From a virus: a DNA stretch of 54,459 nt. The stretch spans positions 1 through 54,459 of IMG/VR virus record IMGVR_UViG_3300047673_000357; one strand, written 5' to 3'. Shown here piece after piece: positions 32,435-41,093 of this stretch (the stretch's first letter is position 1; each line of letters begins with the position of its first letter). The notes beneath the pieces were generated by a model that made no database searches, was not told the DNA's origin, and saw only the letters and a program-made list of their open reading frames with translations. The translations under genes were made by a program, and so were the position numbers.

Positions 32435-34081
32435 ATGCCCTACGCCCCCGAATACCTGCACCTGGTCATCCCAGGCGTCACCTTCGAAGCCATGCTCTAC
32501 GGCCGCAACTCCGACGACGCCATCGGCGAGGGCAGCTCCGTCATCGACCAACTCGCAACCGGCCGCAGGCTGTGCGACAGCCACAAATGGCACGTGACAC
32601 GCGAGTTCAGCGACACCGACATCTCCGCGAGCAGACACGGACGCAAGCCCCGCGACGACTTCGAAGCGCTGATCGACACTATCGCCACGGAACCCGTGCC
32701 GTCGGGCACCCGCAGGATCGTCGTCGCCTTCCAGGCCAGCCGCTACTACCGCGACCTCGAAGCGTACGTCCGTCTCCGCAAGGTCCTCCGCGACACGAAC
32801 ACCCTGCTCTGCTACAACGGCCAGGTCTACGACCTCTCCCGCCGCGACGACCTCAAGGCCACGGCCATGCACGCCGTCGACGCCGAGGACGAAGCCGAAG
32901 GCATCCGCGACGGCAACCTCCGCGCGGCCAGCTCGCAGGCGCAGGCCGGGCTCCCGCACGGGAAACTGCTGTACGGGTACGTACGCACGTATCAGACCGT
33001 CTCCGGGCGCCGACGCTGCACCGGACAGAACGAGGACCCCGTCCGCGGGCCGTTCGTGTTCCAGGCGTTGCAGCGCATCGACACGGGACACTCCCTGAGG
33101 GCGCTCACGCGCTGGCTCAACTCCGAGCCGGACGCGGCACGGCCAGACGGCAAGCCATGGACGGACGCCTTCGCCCGGTCGATGCTCCTCAACCGGGCCT
33201 ACCTCGGGGAGCGGATCCACAAGGGCGCCTACATCAAGGCCGTGTGGGCTCCGATCAAAGGGCTGGAGACCCCTGAGGGCCGGGCCATGTTCAACCGTGT
33301 GACCGCCCTGCTCACCAGCCCGTCGCGGTTGATGCAGCGGGGGTCGGAGGTCGCGCATCTCCTGTCGTACCTGGCGCTGTGCGGGGAGTGCGGCGACCAC
33401 GCGGTACTCCGCTACCTCGCCCCGAACGCGAAGCGGAAGCCCGCGCTGTGCTGCGACGAGAAGAACGACACCTCCATCGTGGAGGCCCGCCTGGACGCCT
33501 ACGTCGAGGAGGCGATCATCGACTGGTTCAGCGACAAGGCCAAGGCCCGGTCCGCGCTGATTCCGGCGGACGACAAGGTGAAGGAGATGGCCGCCTCGGC
33601 ACAGAAGCTGATCAACGCGTACGAGGAACAGCTCTCCGAAGCACGTCGCATGTCGCGGGAGTTCGACGCGGAGGCGGGGCGCTTCAAGCTGTCTGCCGTC
33701 TCGCTCGCGTCGATGGAGTCGGAGCTGGAGCCGAAGCTGGAGGCCGCGCGGGCGAAACTGCGGAGCTTCACCGGGGTCTCGCCGCTGGTGCTCCAACTGT
33801 TGGAGGCCGACGACCCTGACGTGGTGTGGAACGGGCGGCCTGAGGCTGAGGGGCAGCCGGCGGTGCGGGCGCTCACGCTGGACCAGAAGCGCGAGGTCAT
33901 CAAGAAGATCGTGACGGTGCGGTTGTACAAGGCTCAGGCTTCCGGCCGGCGCGCGTTGGACGATGGCCGTATCCGGCTGGCGTTCTTCGGGGAGCCAGGG
34001 TTCAGGGCCGGACGACTCCGTGCTCCCGCGACCGCTCGCGCTGCGGCTGGTCTTGCGGCTGCTGGTGGGGGAACTGGATGA
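32435..34081 (+). CDS. int: Large serine integrase
   Basis: 548 residues. The catalytic domain starts with LYGRNSDD, giving Arg24 and nucleophile Ser26, and continues FSDTDISAS and FQASRYYRD with the conserved Arg cluster. A recombinase domain (about 185-300), a zinc-ribbon-like CGECGD ... LCCDE (about 310-345), and a coiled coil (about 385-455) follow, the standard layout. It cuts and rejoins attP and attB through a Ser-DNA link. The 3' 80 bases overlap an antisense gene. Confidence 0.93.
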   Translation: MPYAPEYLHLVIPGVTFEAMLYGRNSDDAIGEGSSVIDQLATGRRLCDSHKWHVTREFSDTDISASRHGRKPRDDFEALIDTIATEPVPSGTRRIVVAFQASRYYRDLEAYVRLRKVLRDTNTLLCYNGQVYDLSRRDDLKATAMHAVDAEDEAEGIRDGNLRAASSQAQAGLPHGKLLYGYVRTYQTVSGRRRCTGQNEDPVRGPFVFQALQRIDTGHSLRALTRWLNSEPDAARPDGKPWTDAFARSMLLNRAYLGERIHKGAYIKAVWAPIKGLETPEGRAMFNRVTALLTSPSRLMQRGSEVAHLLSYLALCGECGDHAVLRYLAPNAKRKPALCCDEKNDTSIVEARLDAYVEEAIIDWFSDKAKARSALIPADDKVKEMAASAQKLINAYEEQLSEARRMSREFDAEAGRFKLSAVSLASMESELEPKLEAARAKLRSFTGVSPLVLQLLEADDPDVVWNGRPEAEGQPAVRALTLDQKREVIKKIVTVRLYKAQASGRRALDDGRIRLAFFGEPGFRAGRLRAPATARAAAGLAAAGGGTG

Positions 34082-34550
34082 GGTTGCCGACCGTGATTTG
34101 TCCGGGGGCAAGCTTGCGGTTCCGGATCATGCGGACGGTTACCTCCATCGTTTCTGCGATGAGCTCGTTGCGTTGTTCTTCGAACTCGTCCTGCATGGCG
34201 TTGCGTTCGGCCTTGAGGCGGGCGGTGAGTCCGGCCCGCTCGGCTGCCATGTCTTTGCTCAGGCGGCCCTGTTCGTTGACGAGGGCCGCCCTCTCGGCGA
34301 AGTAGCGGGCCCGTTCTGCCTGGGCTTCGCGCTGGGCTGCGGCGAGGACGCGCCGCTCATCACTGGTGTCGGTGACCCATTTCCGGATCACCGTCAGGAT
34401 GATCGCGGTCAGCCCGACCATGGTGAGGGCGACCCCGCTGAGGGAGTGCGACATCTGGTCGCTGAGGAGCCCATGGATGGTGAGTGAGAGTCCCCCGAGC
34501 GCCGCAAGTGCCGCCGTTCCTGTGGCTCGTCTGTCACTCGTGAGATTCAT
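34002..34550 (-). CDS. Membrane protein with long coiled coil, antisense to the integrase end
   Basis: 182 residues from ATG 34550 (an in-frame GTG at 34556 is also possible); GAGGCGAGG upstream. Two hydrophobic segments (about 14-30 and 38-57) precede a strongly charged coiled coil (about 62-140: ERRVLAAAQREAQAERARYF) and a Gln/Pro tail. Its 3' end lies inside the integrase gene. It follows the repressor gene by 13 bases, so it would be expressed in the lysogen; a superinfection-exclusion role is possible. Confidence 0.65.
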   Translation of the reverse strand: MNLTSDRRATGTAALAALGGLSLTIHGLLSDQMSHSLSGVALTMVGLTAIILTVIRKWVTDTSDERRVLAAAQREAQAERARYFAERAALVNEQGRLSKDMAAERAGLTARLKAERNAMQDEFEEQRNELIAETMEVTVRMIRNRKLAPGQITVGNLIQFPHQQPQDQPQRERSREHGVVRP

Positions 34551-34563
34551 ACGCACCCTCGCC

Positions 34564-35013
34564 TCACATCTGTGCAGCTGTCCCTCCGGGCTCAGCGTGA
34601 TTGTCAGGGGCGTCGTCTTCCAGACGCTTGAGACGCTCGATGGTTGCGTAGAAAAGCTGGCGTCCCACTTCGTCTCTGATCCCTAGCTGATCGGCTGCTT
34701 CCTCCGGCGTGAGGCCAGAGCCTACCTGCGATCGATCCGTTTCGGACAGTGACTGAAGAGATTCAGGTGACAGGAGACCAGCCTCGACAAAGAGAACGCC
34801 TGGGTTGAGGCCGACTGCTTCGGCGAGGGGCTCGAAGAAACGGGGCTCGGGGATGGCTGATCCGTTCCACATGCGCCCAACGCTGCTCTCGGTCATGCCT
34901 GTGTCTCGCCCGAGTCGGGCTTTGGCTCCGTGGCCGGTGTAGCCGGCGCGTTGGGCGGCTGGCACGACGATGGCGGCGAAGCGCTGTGCGCGTGTGGGGG
35001 TCGCATCGGTCAT
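34564..35013 (-). CDS. Immunity repressor (probable)
   Basis: 149 residues from ATG at 35013; an upstream start at 35103 is less likely because it would carry the operator inside the gene. The helix-turn-helix covers AKARLGRDTGMTESSVGRMW, followed by helical segments and a C-terminal region without a protease motif. It is divergent from the Cro-like gene over a 258-base region with CTCCCT-N4-AGGGAG sites, one of which overlaps its own Shine-Dalgarno. This is the classical immunity arrangement. Confidence 0.75.
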   Translation of the reverse strand: MTDATPTRAQRFAAIVVPAAQRAGYTGHGAKARLGRDTGMTESSVGRMWNGSAIPEPRFFEPLAEAVGLNPGVLFVEAGLLSPESLQSLSETDRSQVGSGLTPEEAADQLGIRDEVGRQLFYATIERLKRLEDDAPDNHAEPGGTAAQM

Positions 35014-35028
35014 GTCTGGCGACTCTAC

Positions 35029-35044
35029 CTCCCTAGTTAGGGAG
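35029..35044. promoter_or_regulatory. Operator 1, CTCCCT-N4-AGGGAG
   Basis: CTCCCT (35029-35034), AGTT, AGGGAG (35039-35044), extended to 7-bp arms CTCCCTA/TAGGGAG. It lies 16 bases upstream of the repressor start and covers its Shine-Dalgarno, so binding would repress the repressor gene. Confidence 0.65.
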
Positions 35045-35162
35045 TAGCTAGAAAATCCCTCCCGCGCAAGAGTCGCGATCAAGTCACTGACCTGCATTAA
35101 CACAGCTCACACCAGTATTCGAATGCGCGTTCTAGCAAAAATTCATACCTTGCAGACAGACT

Positions 35163-35180
35163 CCTCCCTTGCGAGGGAGG
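35163..35180. promoter_or_regulatory. Operator 2, CTCCCT-N4-AGGGAG
   Basis: CCTCCCT-TGCG-AGGGAGG, with the same 6-bp arms and 4-nt spacing as operator 1. A third, degenerate copy (CTCCCT at 35199-35204 followed by CGTGAG) lies just downstream. These sit in the leader of the Cro-like gene, so bound repressor would block early transcription. Confidence 0.65.
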
Positions 35181-35271
35181 GTGTTTTCATGACAGAGTCT
35201 CCCTCGTGAGCAAGGAATCGGCTTCCACCAGCGACGACCCCTGCCAACCACTCCACGAAGGAGGTGACTAC

Positions 35272-35496
35272 GTGTACCGCTTGGACATCCCCAAGCTCGT
35301 CGAGGCCGCCAAAGCCCACGGAGACGACACCGGCGCCAAGATCTACCGGCGCACCGGAATCGCCGAATCGTCCGTGTACCGGATCCTCAACGGCGAGACG
35401 CAGCCTGACTTGAACTCGGCCATGCGCCTCGCCGAGGCATATGACGTTGACCTGCGCACGGTCATCAAGCGGGTCGCCATCGAGGTCGCCGCGTGA
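35272..35496 (+). CDS. Cro-like XRE regulator
   Basis: 74 residues from GTG 35272, chosen because AAGGAGGTGA stands 7 bases upstream; the longer GTG at 35206 overlaps the degenerate third operator. The helix-turn-helix is AKIYRRTGIAESSVYRILNG, and the rest is the XRE helical bundle. It is the first rightward early gene and faces the repressor. Confidence 0.75.
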   Translation: MYRLDIPKLVEAAKAHGDDTGAKIYRRTGIAESSVYRILNGETQPDLNSAMRLAEAYDVDLRTVIKRVAIEVAA

Positions 35497-35684
35497 CCCG
35501 CGAGGAGCGCCTCGCGATCCTCGGCCCCGCGACCGTCGCGGCGATCCGTGCCCGCGTGGCACTCGCCCCGGAGCCGACTGACGAACTCGTCGAGGAACTC
35601 CGCCGGATCATGACGCACCCCGCAGGCGAGATCCCGGAGTCCCGGCCGGCGCACGACGTCCGGCCTGCGGCCAACGCTGCCTGA
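35493..35684 (+). CDS. Small early protein coupled to the Cro-like gene
   Basis: 63 residues from GTG 35493 (GTGA overlap). Two helices (REERLAILGPATVAAIRARV and TDELVEELRRIM) and a disordered end. No family recognised; probably a regulator or inhibitor expressed at the start of lytic growth. Confidence 0.65.
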   Translation: MTREERLAILGPATVAAIRARVALAPEPTDELVEELRRIMTHPAGEIPESRPAHDVRPAANAA

Positions 35685-35777
35685 TCTACCCCATCACGCG
35701 CCGAAGGGCCGTCCCGACTTCCCGGCCCGGACGACCCCTCACAAGCGCACCCCACCAACTCAGAAAGTGAGGCGGCC

Positions 35778-36146
35778 ATGACCGCTCAGATTACAGAACC
35801 CACCACCTTCCGTGAGGCGCAGGACTTGCGCGAGCGGAACGACTTCTCGTACCGCTTCACCGTCGACCACCAGGAGCTCCCGCAGTCGGGGCACGTCGCT
35901 CATGAAGCGCTGCCGGACCGGGTGCTGGTGACGGCGACGGACATGGACGTGATCGGCGAGTGGCTGTACGTGATGAAGGGGTCGGTCACGAAGGTCGATC
36001 TCCCGTCGGGCCAGACCGTGTGGACGCTGCGCACGACGACGTGGACGGACTCGGAGAAGTTCCCGGTCGTGCCGGTGTTCGTGACGGTCGTCCAGTCGTC
36101 GGACGCGTCGGTCATGCACGAGATCGCCGCGGCGGTGACCCGTTGA
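35778..36146 (+). CDS. Hypothetical early protein, 122 residues
   Basis: ATG 35778 with GAAAGTGAGG upstream. The product is alpha/beta (RVLVTATDMDVIGEWLYVMK, then beta strands to VPVFVTVV). First gene of the long overlapping early chain; the 93-base gap before it is GC-rich without a clear promoter. Function unknown. Confidence 0.65.
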   Translation: MTAQITEPTTFREAQDLRERNDFSYRFTVDHQELPQSGHVAHEALPDRVLVTATDMDVIGEWLYVMKGSVTKVDLPSGQTVWTLRTTTWTDSEKFPVVPVFVTVVQSSDASVMHEIAAAVTR

Positions 36147-36622
36147 ACGCGCGGTCGGTGAACTCGGCGGCCGGTGTGGTGCAGGCCGCGATGGAGCAGG
36201 GCCGTCGGACGGCGACGGGTATCGCGCTGGCGTTGGAGTCGGCTCAGTTGCTGGTGTCGCCGGAGATGGCGGCCGAGCTGGAGCAGGGCCGCTTGCGTGT
36301 GGATGAGGTTGAGCGGAAGTACATCTTCGACACGGCCGAGTTGAAGCGCCGCATCGCCGAGTTGGAGGCGGAGCGGCACACCACGAACGAGGCGCTCGCG
36401 GACATCACCCTGGCGGAGAGGTCGGCGGACCGGCTGACTGCGCTGTTCGCGCCGACGCAGGTCCTCCGTGAGGAGCTCGTCGCCGAGGCCGTGACGCCTC
36501 GGGTGCAGGCGATGCGGGCGCTGCTGGACGGCCAGCGTGCGGCTGTTGAGGACCCGCACGACGGGCCGCTGCACCACTCGTACCGCGTCGGCCGGGACCT
36601 GCCCGAGACGGGCGGTGCCTGA
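36143..36622 (+). CDS. Coiled-coil early protein with TTG start
   Basis: 159 residues from TTG 36143, which overlaps the previous stop (TTGA). No in-frame ATG lies near; later GTG codons would remove the first 6-13 residues. Central coiled coil (EMAAELEQGRLRVDEVERKY, ELKRRIAELEAERHTTNEAL) and further helices. Function unknown. Confidence 0.6.
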   Translation: MNARSVNSAAGVVQAAMEQGRRTATGIALALESAQLLVSPEMAAELEQGRLRVDEVERKYIFDTAELKRRIAELEAERHTTNEALADITLAERSADRLTALFAPTQVLREELVAEAVTPRVQAMRALLDGQRAAVEDPHDGPLHHSYRVGRDLPETGGA

Positions 36623-36888
36623 TGTACGACACCCACACCCCGGCCGAGTGGCTCGCGTTCCTCTCCCTCGGCCTCTCCCTCACCTCGGCCACCGCGAGCC
36701 CGTTCCTGCTCCTCGTCGACGCGGACCACTTCGCGTGGCCGGACCTGCGGCCGCTGCTGGAGTCCCGCACGGCGGACCGGCTGCTCGTCGAGGTGGTCAC
36801 CGCGAAGGCCGTACTGCGGGATGCCGCGCTGTCGGCGGCCGCGCTCCTCATGCTCCTCACCGCTCCGACGAAGGGCGCACTCCGATGA
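36622..36888 (+). CDS. Small membrane protein
   Basis: 88 residues from ATG 36622 (TGATG overlap). Two hydrophobic segments (about 9-32 and 64-82) flank an acidic/aromatic loop (DADHFAWPDL). Unrecognised; in the early operon. Confidence 0.65.
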   Translation: MYDTHTPAEWLAFLSLGLSLTSATASPFLLLVDADHFAWPDLRPLLESRTADRLLVEVVTAKAVLRDAALSAAALLMLLTAPTKGALR

Positions 36889-37319
36889 ACCACTCCTCGA
36901 AGCCCGGCATGTCGTTCAGCCTCGGCGCCACCCACCTCCACGGGGTCCTCCGCGTCGACCAGATCCGCACCGACGACCTCGTGCAGCTCGTCGCCGGATG
37001 GGGCGACGAAGACACCCGAGACGACGTGATCGCCGCCCTCGACGAACTCGCCGCAGTCGTCACCGGGGTGGCCCGCGAAGGCGAGTTGGACGCGGCGATC
37101 GAGCAAGTTGAGGACGTCGCGTCGATGGACACCGCGCAGGTCGAGGTGCGGATGTCGGATGTACGCCGGCTGCTGGCCGAGCTGTCCGAGGCGGCCCGGG
37201 TGTTGTTCCGGTTCGGGTCGAAGGGCGCGTCGGAGATCCGGCACCCGGCGATGCGGGCGACGCGTGTGCACCTCGCGAAGAGCCCGCTTCCGGAGCAGTC
37301 GGATCGGCGGTCGGCATGA
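36885..37319 (+). CDS. Helical early protein, 144 residues
   Basis: ATG 36885 with ATGA overlap. An N-terminal beta segment with His (LGATHLHGVLRVDQI) precedes acidic helices (DVIAALDELAAVVTGVAREG, MSDVRRLLAELSEAARVLFR). Function unknown. Confidence 0.65.
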   Translation: MNHSSKPGMSFSLGATHLHGVLRVDQIRTDDLVQLVAGWGDEDTRDDVIAALDELAAVVTGVAREGELDAAIEQVEDVASMDTAQVEVRMSDVRRLLAELSEAARVLFRFGSKGASEIRHPAMRATRVHLAKSPLPEQSDRRSA

Positions 37320-37990
37320 GTGCCCGCCGTCAGATCATCGCCGCACTGTCCGAGGACAGCATGGGCGGAATCGCCACCCTGCACGACGTCGCCCACGCGG
37401 AGCAGCTGGTCGACGCCTACCGCACCGAGGTACTCGCGGAGGCCAAGACCGAAGTCGTCGCCTGGCTTGTGAAGAAGGCGAGCGAGGGATGCAACACCGG
37501 GGCCCTCGCCTCCAAGGTCGACCGCGGCGCCGTCCGGATCTTCCTGGGCACCGGCCACTACCGGGACGCCATGGACGCGCACCGCGTCGAGGTCCTCGCC
37601 GAGGCCGCGGACTACGTCGACAACGACGACGAATGCGACTGCGGGGGCTGTGACACCTGCATCCCGCGGAAGTTGGCCGAGGGCCTACGGGCGCTCGCCG
37701 GGGAGAAGGCCACCGACGCGCAGTCGGCGACGGCCACTCCCGGGCCCACCGGACGCCTCGCCCAACTCCTCGACGCCATCCGCACCCACCGCGGCGAATG
37801 GACCACCAAACGCGTCCAAGACCTCTACCACCTCTCACCACTCTCCCCGCCGAACGCACCCGAAGGACGACTCCGCCACGTCGCCCGCGGCGACCTCCGG
37901 GACCTCCACGCATGGGGCCACCTCGTCCTCCACGAGGACACCGGGCGCCGCTTCTACACCCTCGCCACCCGGAAGGACAGCCACTCGTGA
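37316..37990 (+). CDS. Protein with Cys cluster and winged-helix-like C terminus
   Basis: 224 residues, ATGA overlap. The N-terminal half is helical (AEQLVDAYRTEVLAEAKTEV), a DECDCGGCDTC cluster near residue 107 may bind metal, and the C-terminal region (LLDAIRTHRGEWTTKRVQDL ... GDLRDLHAWGHLVLHEDTGR) reads as a winged helix. Such a C terminus suggests DNA binding. Unnamed family. Confidence 0.65.
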   Translation: MSARRQIIAALSEDSMGGIATLHDVAHAEQLVDAYRTEVLAEAKTEVVAWLVKKASEGCNTGALASKVDRGAVRIFLGTGHYRDAMDAHRVEVLAEAADYVDNDDECDCGGCDTCIPRKLAEGLRALAGEKATDAQSATATPGPTGRLAQLLDAIRTHRGEWTTKRVQDLYHLSPLSPPNAPEGRLRHVARGDLRDLHAWGHLVLHEDTGRRFYTLATRKDSHS

Positions 37991-38193
37991 CCCCGCGCCA
38001 GGTCCTCACCGCGACCGCCTGCTACACGATCGCCGCCGCCATCACCTGCGTCACCGCGGCCGCCGCGAGCCTCCCGTTCCACGGGCCGGCCGTGACCGCC
38101 GTGTGGATCGCCGTGGCCGCTGTCGTCGCTCTCGCCGCCGTCGTGGTGGCCGATCCGCTCATCTTCCCGACCAGCAAGGACGGCGCCGCGTGA
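37987..38193 (+). CDS. Small two-helix membrane protein
   Basis: 68 residues from GTG 37987 (GTGA overlap). Two hydrophobic helices (about 6-28 and 34-58) with a short loop. Unknown; coupled to the exonuclease gene. Confidence 0.6.
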   Translation: MTPRQVLTATACYTIAAAITCVTAAAASLPFHGPAVTAVWIAVAAVVALAAVVVADPLIFPTSKDGAA

Positions 38194-39239
38194 CGAACAC
38201 GACCGTGGCCGGGGCCACCACCGCCCCGGCCGCCAGCCGCCGGGTAACACCGACCGGCCGACTCATCCTCCCCGCCGACGCCGACCGCGCCGACTGGCTC
38301 ACCGCCCGCCGCTCCGGACTCGGCTCCAGCGACATCGCCGCCGTCCTCGGCATCAGCCGCTACGGCAACGCCCTCTCCGTCTACCACGACAAGACCGGCG
38401 GCCTCCCCCTCGAAAGCGACGACAGCGAACCCGCCCTGTGGGGGCGGCTCAACGAAGAGACCGTCGCCCGCGAATGGGCCCGCCGCAACCGCTCCGTCGT
38501 ATGGCGGGTCGGCCTCGTCCAGAACGTCGACCGGCCCTGGCAGATGTGCACCCTGGACCGCCGCGTCCTGGAATGCCCGCTCGCCGACGGCCGCGAGAAG
38601 TGCGCCGTAGAGATCAAGTGCCGCGACAAGATGAAGGCCGGACAGTTCCGCTGCGGCGTCGCCGACGACGTCCTTGTCCAGACGCTGTGGCAGGCCGACG
38701 TGTGCGGCTACGACCACATCCACGCCGCAGTCCTGATCGGCGGCAACGACTACCGCCAGTACGTGATCCGCGTCGCCGACCACCAGCAGCTCATCGACGA
38801 CCTGCGCACGGCCGGGGCGAACGCCTGGCAGCAGATCGAGGCCCGACGCCCTCCGGTGCTCACCGCGGACGCCGACCCGGACGTCCTGCTCGACCTGTAC
38901 GAGCAGCTCTACCCCAACCGCGCGGGCGCCGTCGACATCACCCGGGACATCGACACACAGGACGCGGTCGCCGACTACCTCGACGCCCACAACGACCTGA
39001 CCGCCGCCGAGCGCAGGAAGAAAGCAGCGAAGGCCCGCATTCTCTCCGGCCTCGCAGGCGCGGAGTCCGCGACCGTCCTGGACCGCACCTACGTGGCGCT
39101 CGATGAGCAGTCCCGCGAGTGGACCGACACCAAGCGCCTCGCCGAGCGCTGGCCCGACGCCTACGCGGACTGCGTCGAGGACCGCGTCTCCCGCCGCCTG
39201 AACATTCCCCGCACTGTCCGTGAGGAGCACAACGCATGA
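38190..39239 (+). CDS. YqaJ-type viral exonuclease
   Basis: 349 residues from GTG 38190. The lambda-exonuclease-like fold shows WLTARRSGLGSSDIAAVLGI near the N terminus, SEPALWGRLNEETVAREWA, then the catalytic CAVEIKCRDK and the helix DVLVQTLWQADVCGYDHIHA. It would degrade the 5' strand of linear duplex DNA and hand the single strand to the adjacent ERF protein. ATGA coupling to that gene supports a working pair. Confidence 0.88.
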   Translation: MTNTTVAGATTAPAASRRVTPTGRLILPADADRADWLTARRSGLGSSDIAAVLGISRYGNALSVYHDKTGGLPLESDDSEPALWGRLNEETVAREWARRNRSVVWRVGLVQNVDRPWQMCTLDRRVLECPLADGREKCAVEIKCRDKMKAGQFRCGVADDVLVQTLWQADVCGYDHIHAAVLIGGNDYRQYVIRVADHQQLIDDLRTAGANAWQQIEARRPPVLTADADPDVLLDLYEQLYPNRAGAVDITRDIDTQDAVADYLDAHNDLTAAERRKKAAKARILSGLAGAESATVLDRTYVALDEQSREWTDTKRLAERWPDAYADCVEDRVSRRLNIPRTVREEHNA

Positions 39240-40024
39240 GCACGATCGCTGAGCGGGCAGCCGCAGCAGCCGGCCGCCTCGACGACGGCGCGGCCCCGGC
39301 CGCCGACCAGGCCCCGGCACCGACGTACACCCCGGCCCCCCTCCAGGACCCCGGCATCGCCGAGCCGGGCCCCGACGGACCGGAGCAGGTACCCGTGTGG
39401 GTCGCCTGGTCCCGCGTCATGGGCGAAGTCCGGGGCGTCAACAAGGGCGACTGGTACGGCAAGCCCAACACCAACGGCAGCTACCAGTTCCGCGGCGTCG
39501 ACTCCGCGCTCAACGCCTTCGGCCCCGCCTGCCGCCTCCACGGCGTCCTCGTCCTCCCGGTGCACGTCGAGACCGCCTACCGGGACGTGAAGACGTCCGG
39601 CGGGAAGCCGTCCCGCGAGTGCACCGCCACCGTCACCTACCGGATCATCGGCCCGACCGGCGACAGCATCGAGGTGCAGTCCGCGGGCGAGTCAATGGAC
39701 TCCGCGGACAAGGGCACCGCGAAGGCGCTGTCCACGGCGCTCCGTTCGCTGCTCTTCCTCGGCGGCCTCGTCCCGACGAACGACGCCGATCCGGACGCGA
39801 CGAACGTGGAGCGCGGTGAGGCGCCTGTGCGGTCCGCCGTCCAGTACCTCGACGAGATCACCCACCCGCAGACCAGCGCCGGACGCCTGCGGCAGATCCA
39901 CTACGAGCTCAAGCAGTCTGGCCAGCTCGGCGCACTGCTGACGAACGAGGTCGGTGACGAAGAGCGGGTCGGCGCCATGGTCGTCCGCATCGGCAAGGAG
40001 CGCGCCGCAGGAGGTGCCGAGTGA
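39236..40024 (+). CDS. erf: ERF-family single-strand annealing protein
   Basis: 262 residues. After a disordered Ala/Pro N terminus (1-50), the ERF core has YQFRGVDSALNAFGPACRLH and GESMDSADKGTAKALSTALR with LLFLGG, highly characteristic of the family. It anneals complementary single strands during phage recombination and circularisation. Partner of the YqaJ exonuclease upstream. Confidence 0.9.
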   Translation: MSTIAERAAAAAGRLDDGAAPAADQAPAPTYTPAPLQDPGIAEPGPDGPEQVPVWVAWSRVMGEVRGVNKGDWYGKPNTNGSYQFRGVDSALNAFGPACRLHGVLVLPVHVETAYRDVKTSGGKPSRECTATVTYRIIGPTGDSIEVQSAGESMDSADKGTAKALSTALRSLLFLGGLVPTNDADPDATNVERGEAPVRSAVQYLDEITHPQTSAGRLRQIHYELKQSGQLGALLTNEVGDEERVGAMVVRIGKERAAGGAE

Positions 40025-40842
40025 CCTGGCACCAGGAGCACATGGCCGCCCTCGACTTCGAGGCGAGCGACAAGGACTCCGACACCGCCCGCATCGTCAC
40101 CTGCGCCCTGATCCTCGGCGGCGTCGGCCGCACCCCCGACGTCCGCACCTGGCTGATCAACCCCGGAATCCCGATGGAGCCCGGCGCCATTGCGGTGCAC
40201 AAGATCACTGACGAGTACGCCGCCAAGCACGGCATGCCCGCAGAACAGGGCGTCGGCGAGATCGCGAAGGCCATTGCCGAAGTCGTGGCCAGCGGAGTCC
40301 CGCTGGTCGGGCACAACATCGGCGGCTACGACCTCAACCTCCTCGACCGCGAGTGCCGCCGCCACCTCGGCGACAGCCTCGAAGGCGTCTGCCGCCAACC
40401 TCTCACCCGGGTCATCGACACGATGGTCCTCGACCGGCAATGCGCACCGTTCCGTAGGCGGATCTCCGAAGACCAGGGCCCGTACCAGATGCGAACCACG
40501 GCCGAGACGTACGGCCTGGAGTGGGACGAGGAGCAGGCGCACGGCGCGGAGTACGACGCGTGGATGTCCGCGCGGGCCGCGTACCGGATCGGCGTCATCG
40601 CGCACACCCCGTACCGCGACCGGCCCGACTGGGTGCAGGCGTTGCGGCCGAACCGCTTCAACTCAGTACGGGACCTGACCGTCGAGGAGCTGCACGCGCG
40701 GCAGGTCGACTGGTACCGGGAGGACGCCGTCCGCTACCAGGCGTGGCTCCGTAACAAGGAGAAGGCGAAGGACAAGTACGACGCGACGGCCGTGATCGAC
40801 GGTCGCTGGCCGCTGCGCCCGGTCGGCGGTGATCCGTCGTGA
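40021..40842 (+). CDS. DnaQ-like 3'-5' exonuclease
   Basis: 273 residues from GTG 40021 (GTGA overlap). DEDDh motifs: AALDFEAS (Asp/Glu), VGHNIGGYDLNLL with the second Asp, and HGAEYDAWMSA with His and last Asp. The C-terminal 70 residues are helical and basic. Likely proofreading or end-trimming in replication and recombination. Confidence 0.85.
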   Translation: MTWHQEHMAALDFEASDKDSDTARIVTCALILGGVGRTPDVRTWLINPGIPMEPGAIAVHKITDEYAAKHGMPAEQGVGEIAKAIAEVVASGVPLVGHNIGGYDLNLLDRECRRHLGDSLEGVCRQPLTRVIDTMVLDRQCAPFRRRISEDQGPYQMRTTAETYGLEWDEEQAHGAEYDAWMSARAAYRIGVIAHTPYRDRPDWVQALRPNRFNSVRDLTVEELHARQVDWYREDAVRYQAWLRNKEKAKDKYDATAVIDGRWPLRPVGGDPS

Positions 40843-41093
40843 ACGAGCAGATCACCATCGGAGCGAGCGCGCTCATGGTCAGCCTCGCCGGACTCACCGC
40901 CGTGGCCCGCGTGTGGCCCGCCACCGTCCGCGGCCGGCACCGCGCCCCGCTGCTCCGGCCGGTCGAAGCCCTGGTGCAGGTGACGACGCGCTGCCGAGCC
41001 GAGGGCCGCGACACGGTCCACGCCCGGACGCGCGTCACGGGCGAGCTCATCTGCCGCAGTTGCGGCCACTTCTCTACGGAGGGACCCAAGTGA
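40839..41093 (+). CDS. Small membrane protein with CxxC
   Basis: 84 residues, GTGA overlap (GTG 40839). One N-terminal hydrophobic helix (about 6-23), a basic middle and a C-terminal ICRSCGHF pair that could bind zinc with an upstream Cys and His. Unknown function. Confidence 0.6.
   Translation: MNEQITIGASALMVSLAGLTAVARVWPATVRGRHRAPLLRPVEALVQVTTRCRAEGRDTVHARTRVTGELICRSCGHFSTEGPK

Noticed and set aside
32402-34111. Long minus-strand frame over the integrase
   Set aside because: Antisense shadow; the integrase frame has all catalytic motifs, and the real minus gene here starts at 34550 in another frame.
35206-35271. Longer start (GTG 35206) for the Cro-like gene
   Set aside because: It overlaps the third operator copy and lacks the near-perfect AAGGAGG site that precedes GTG 35272.
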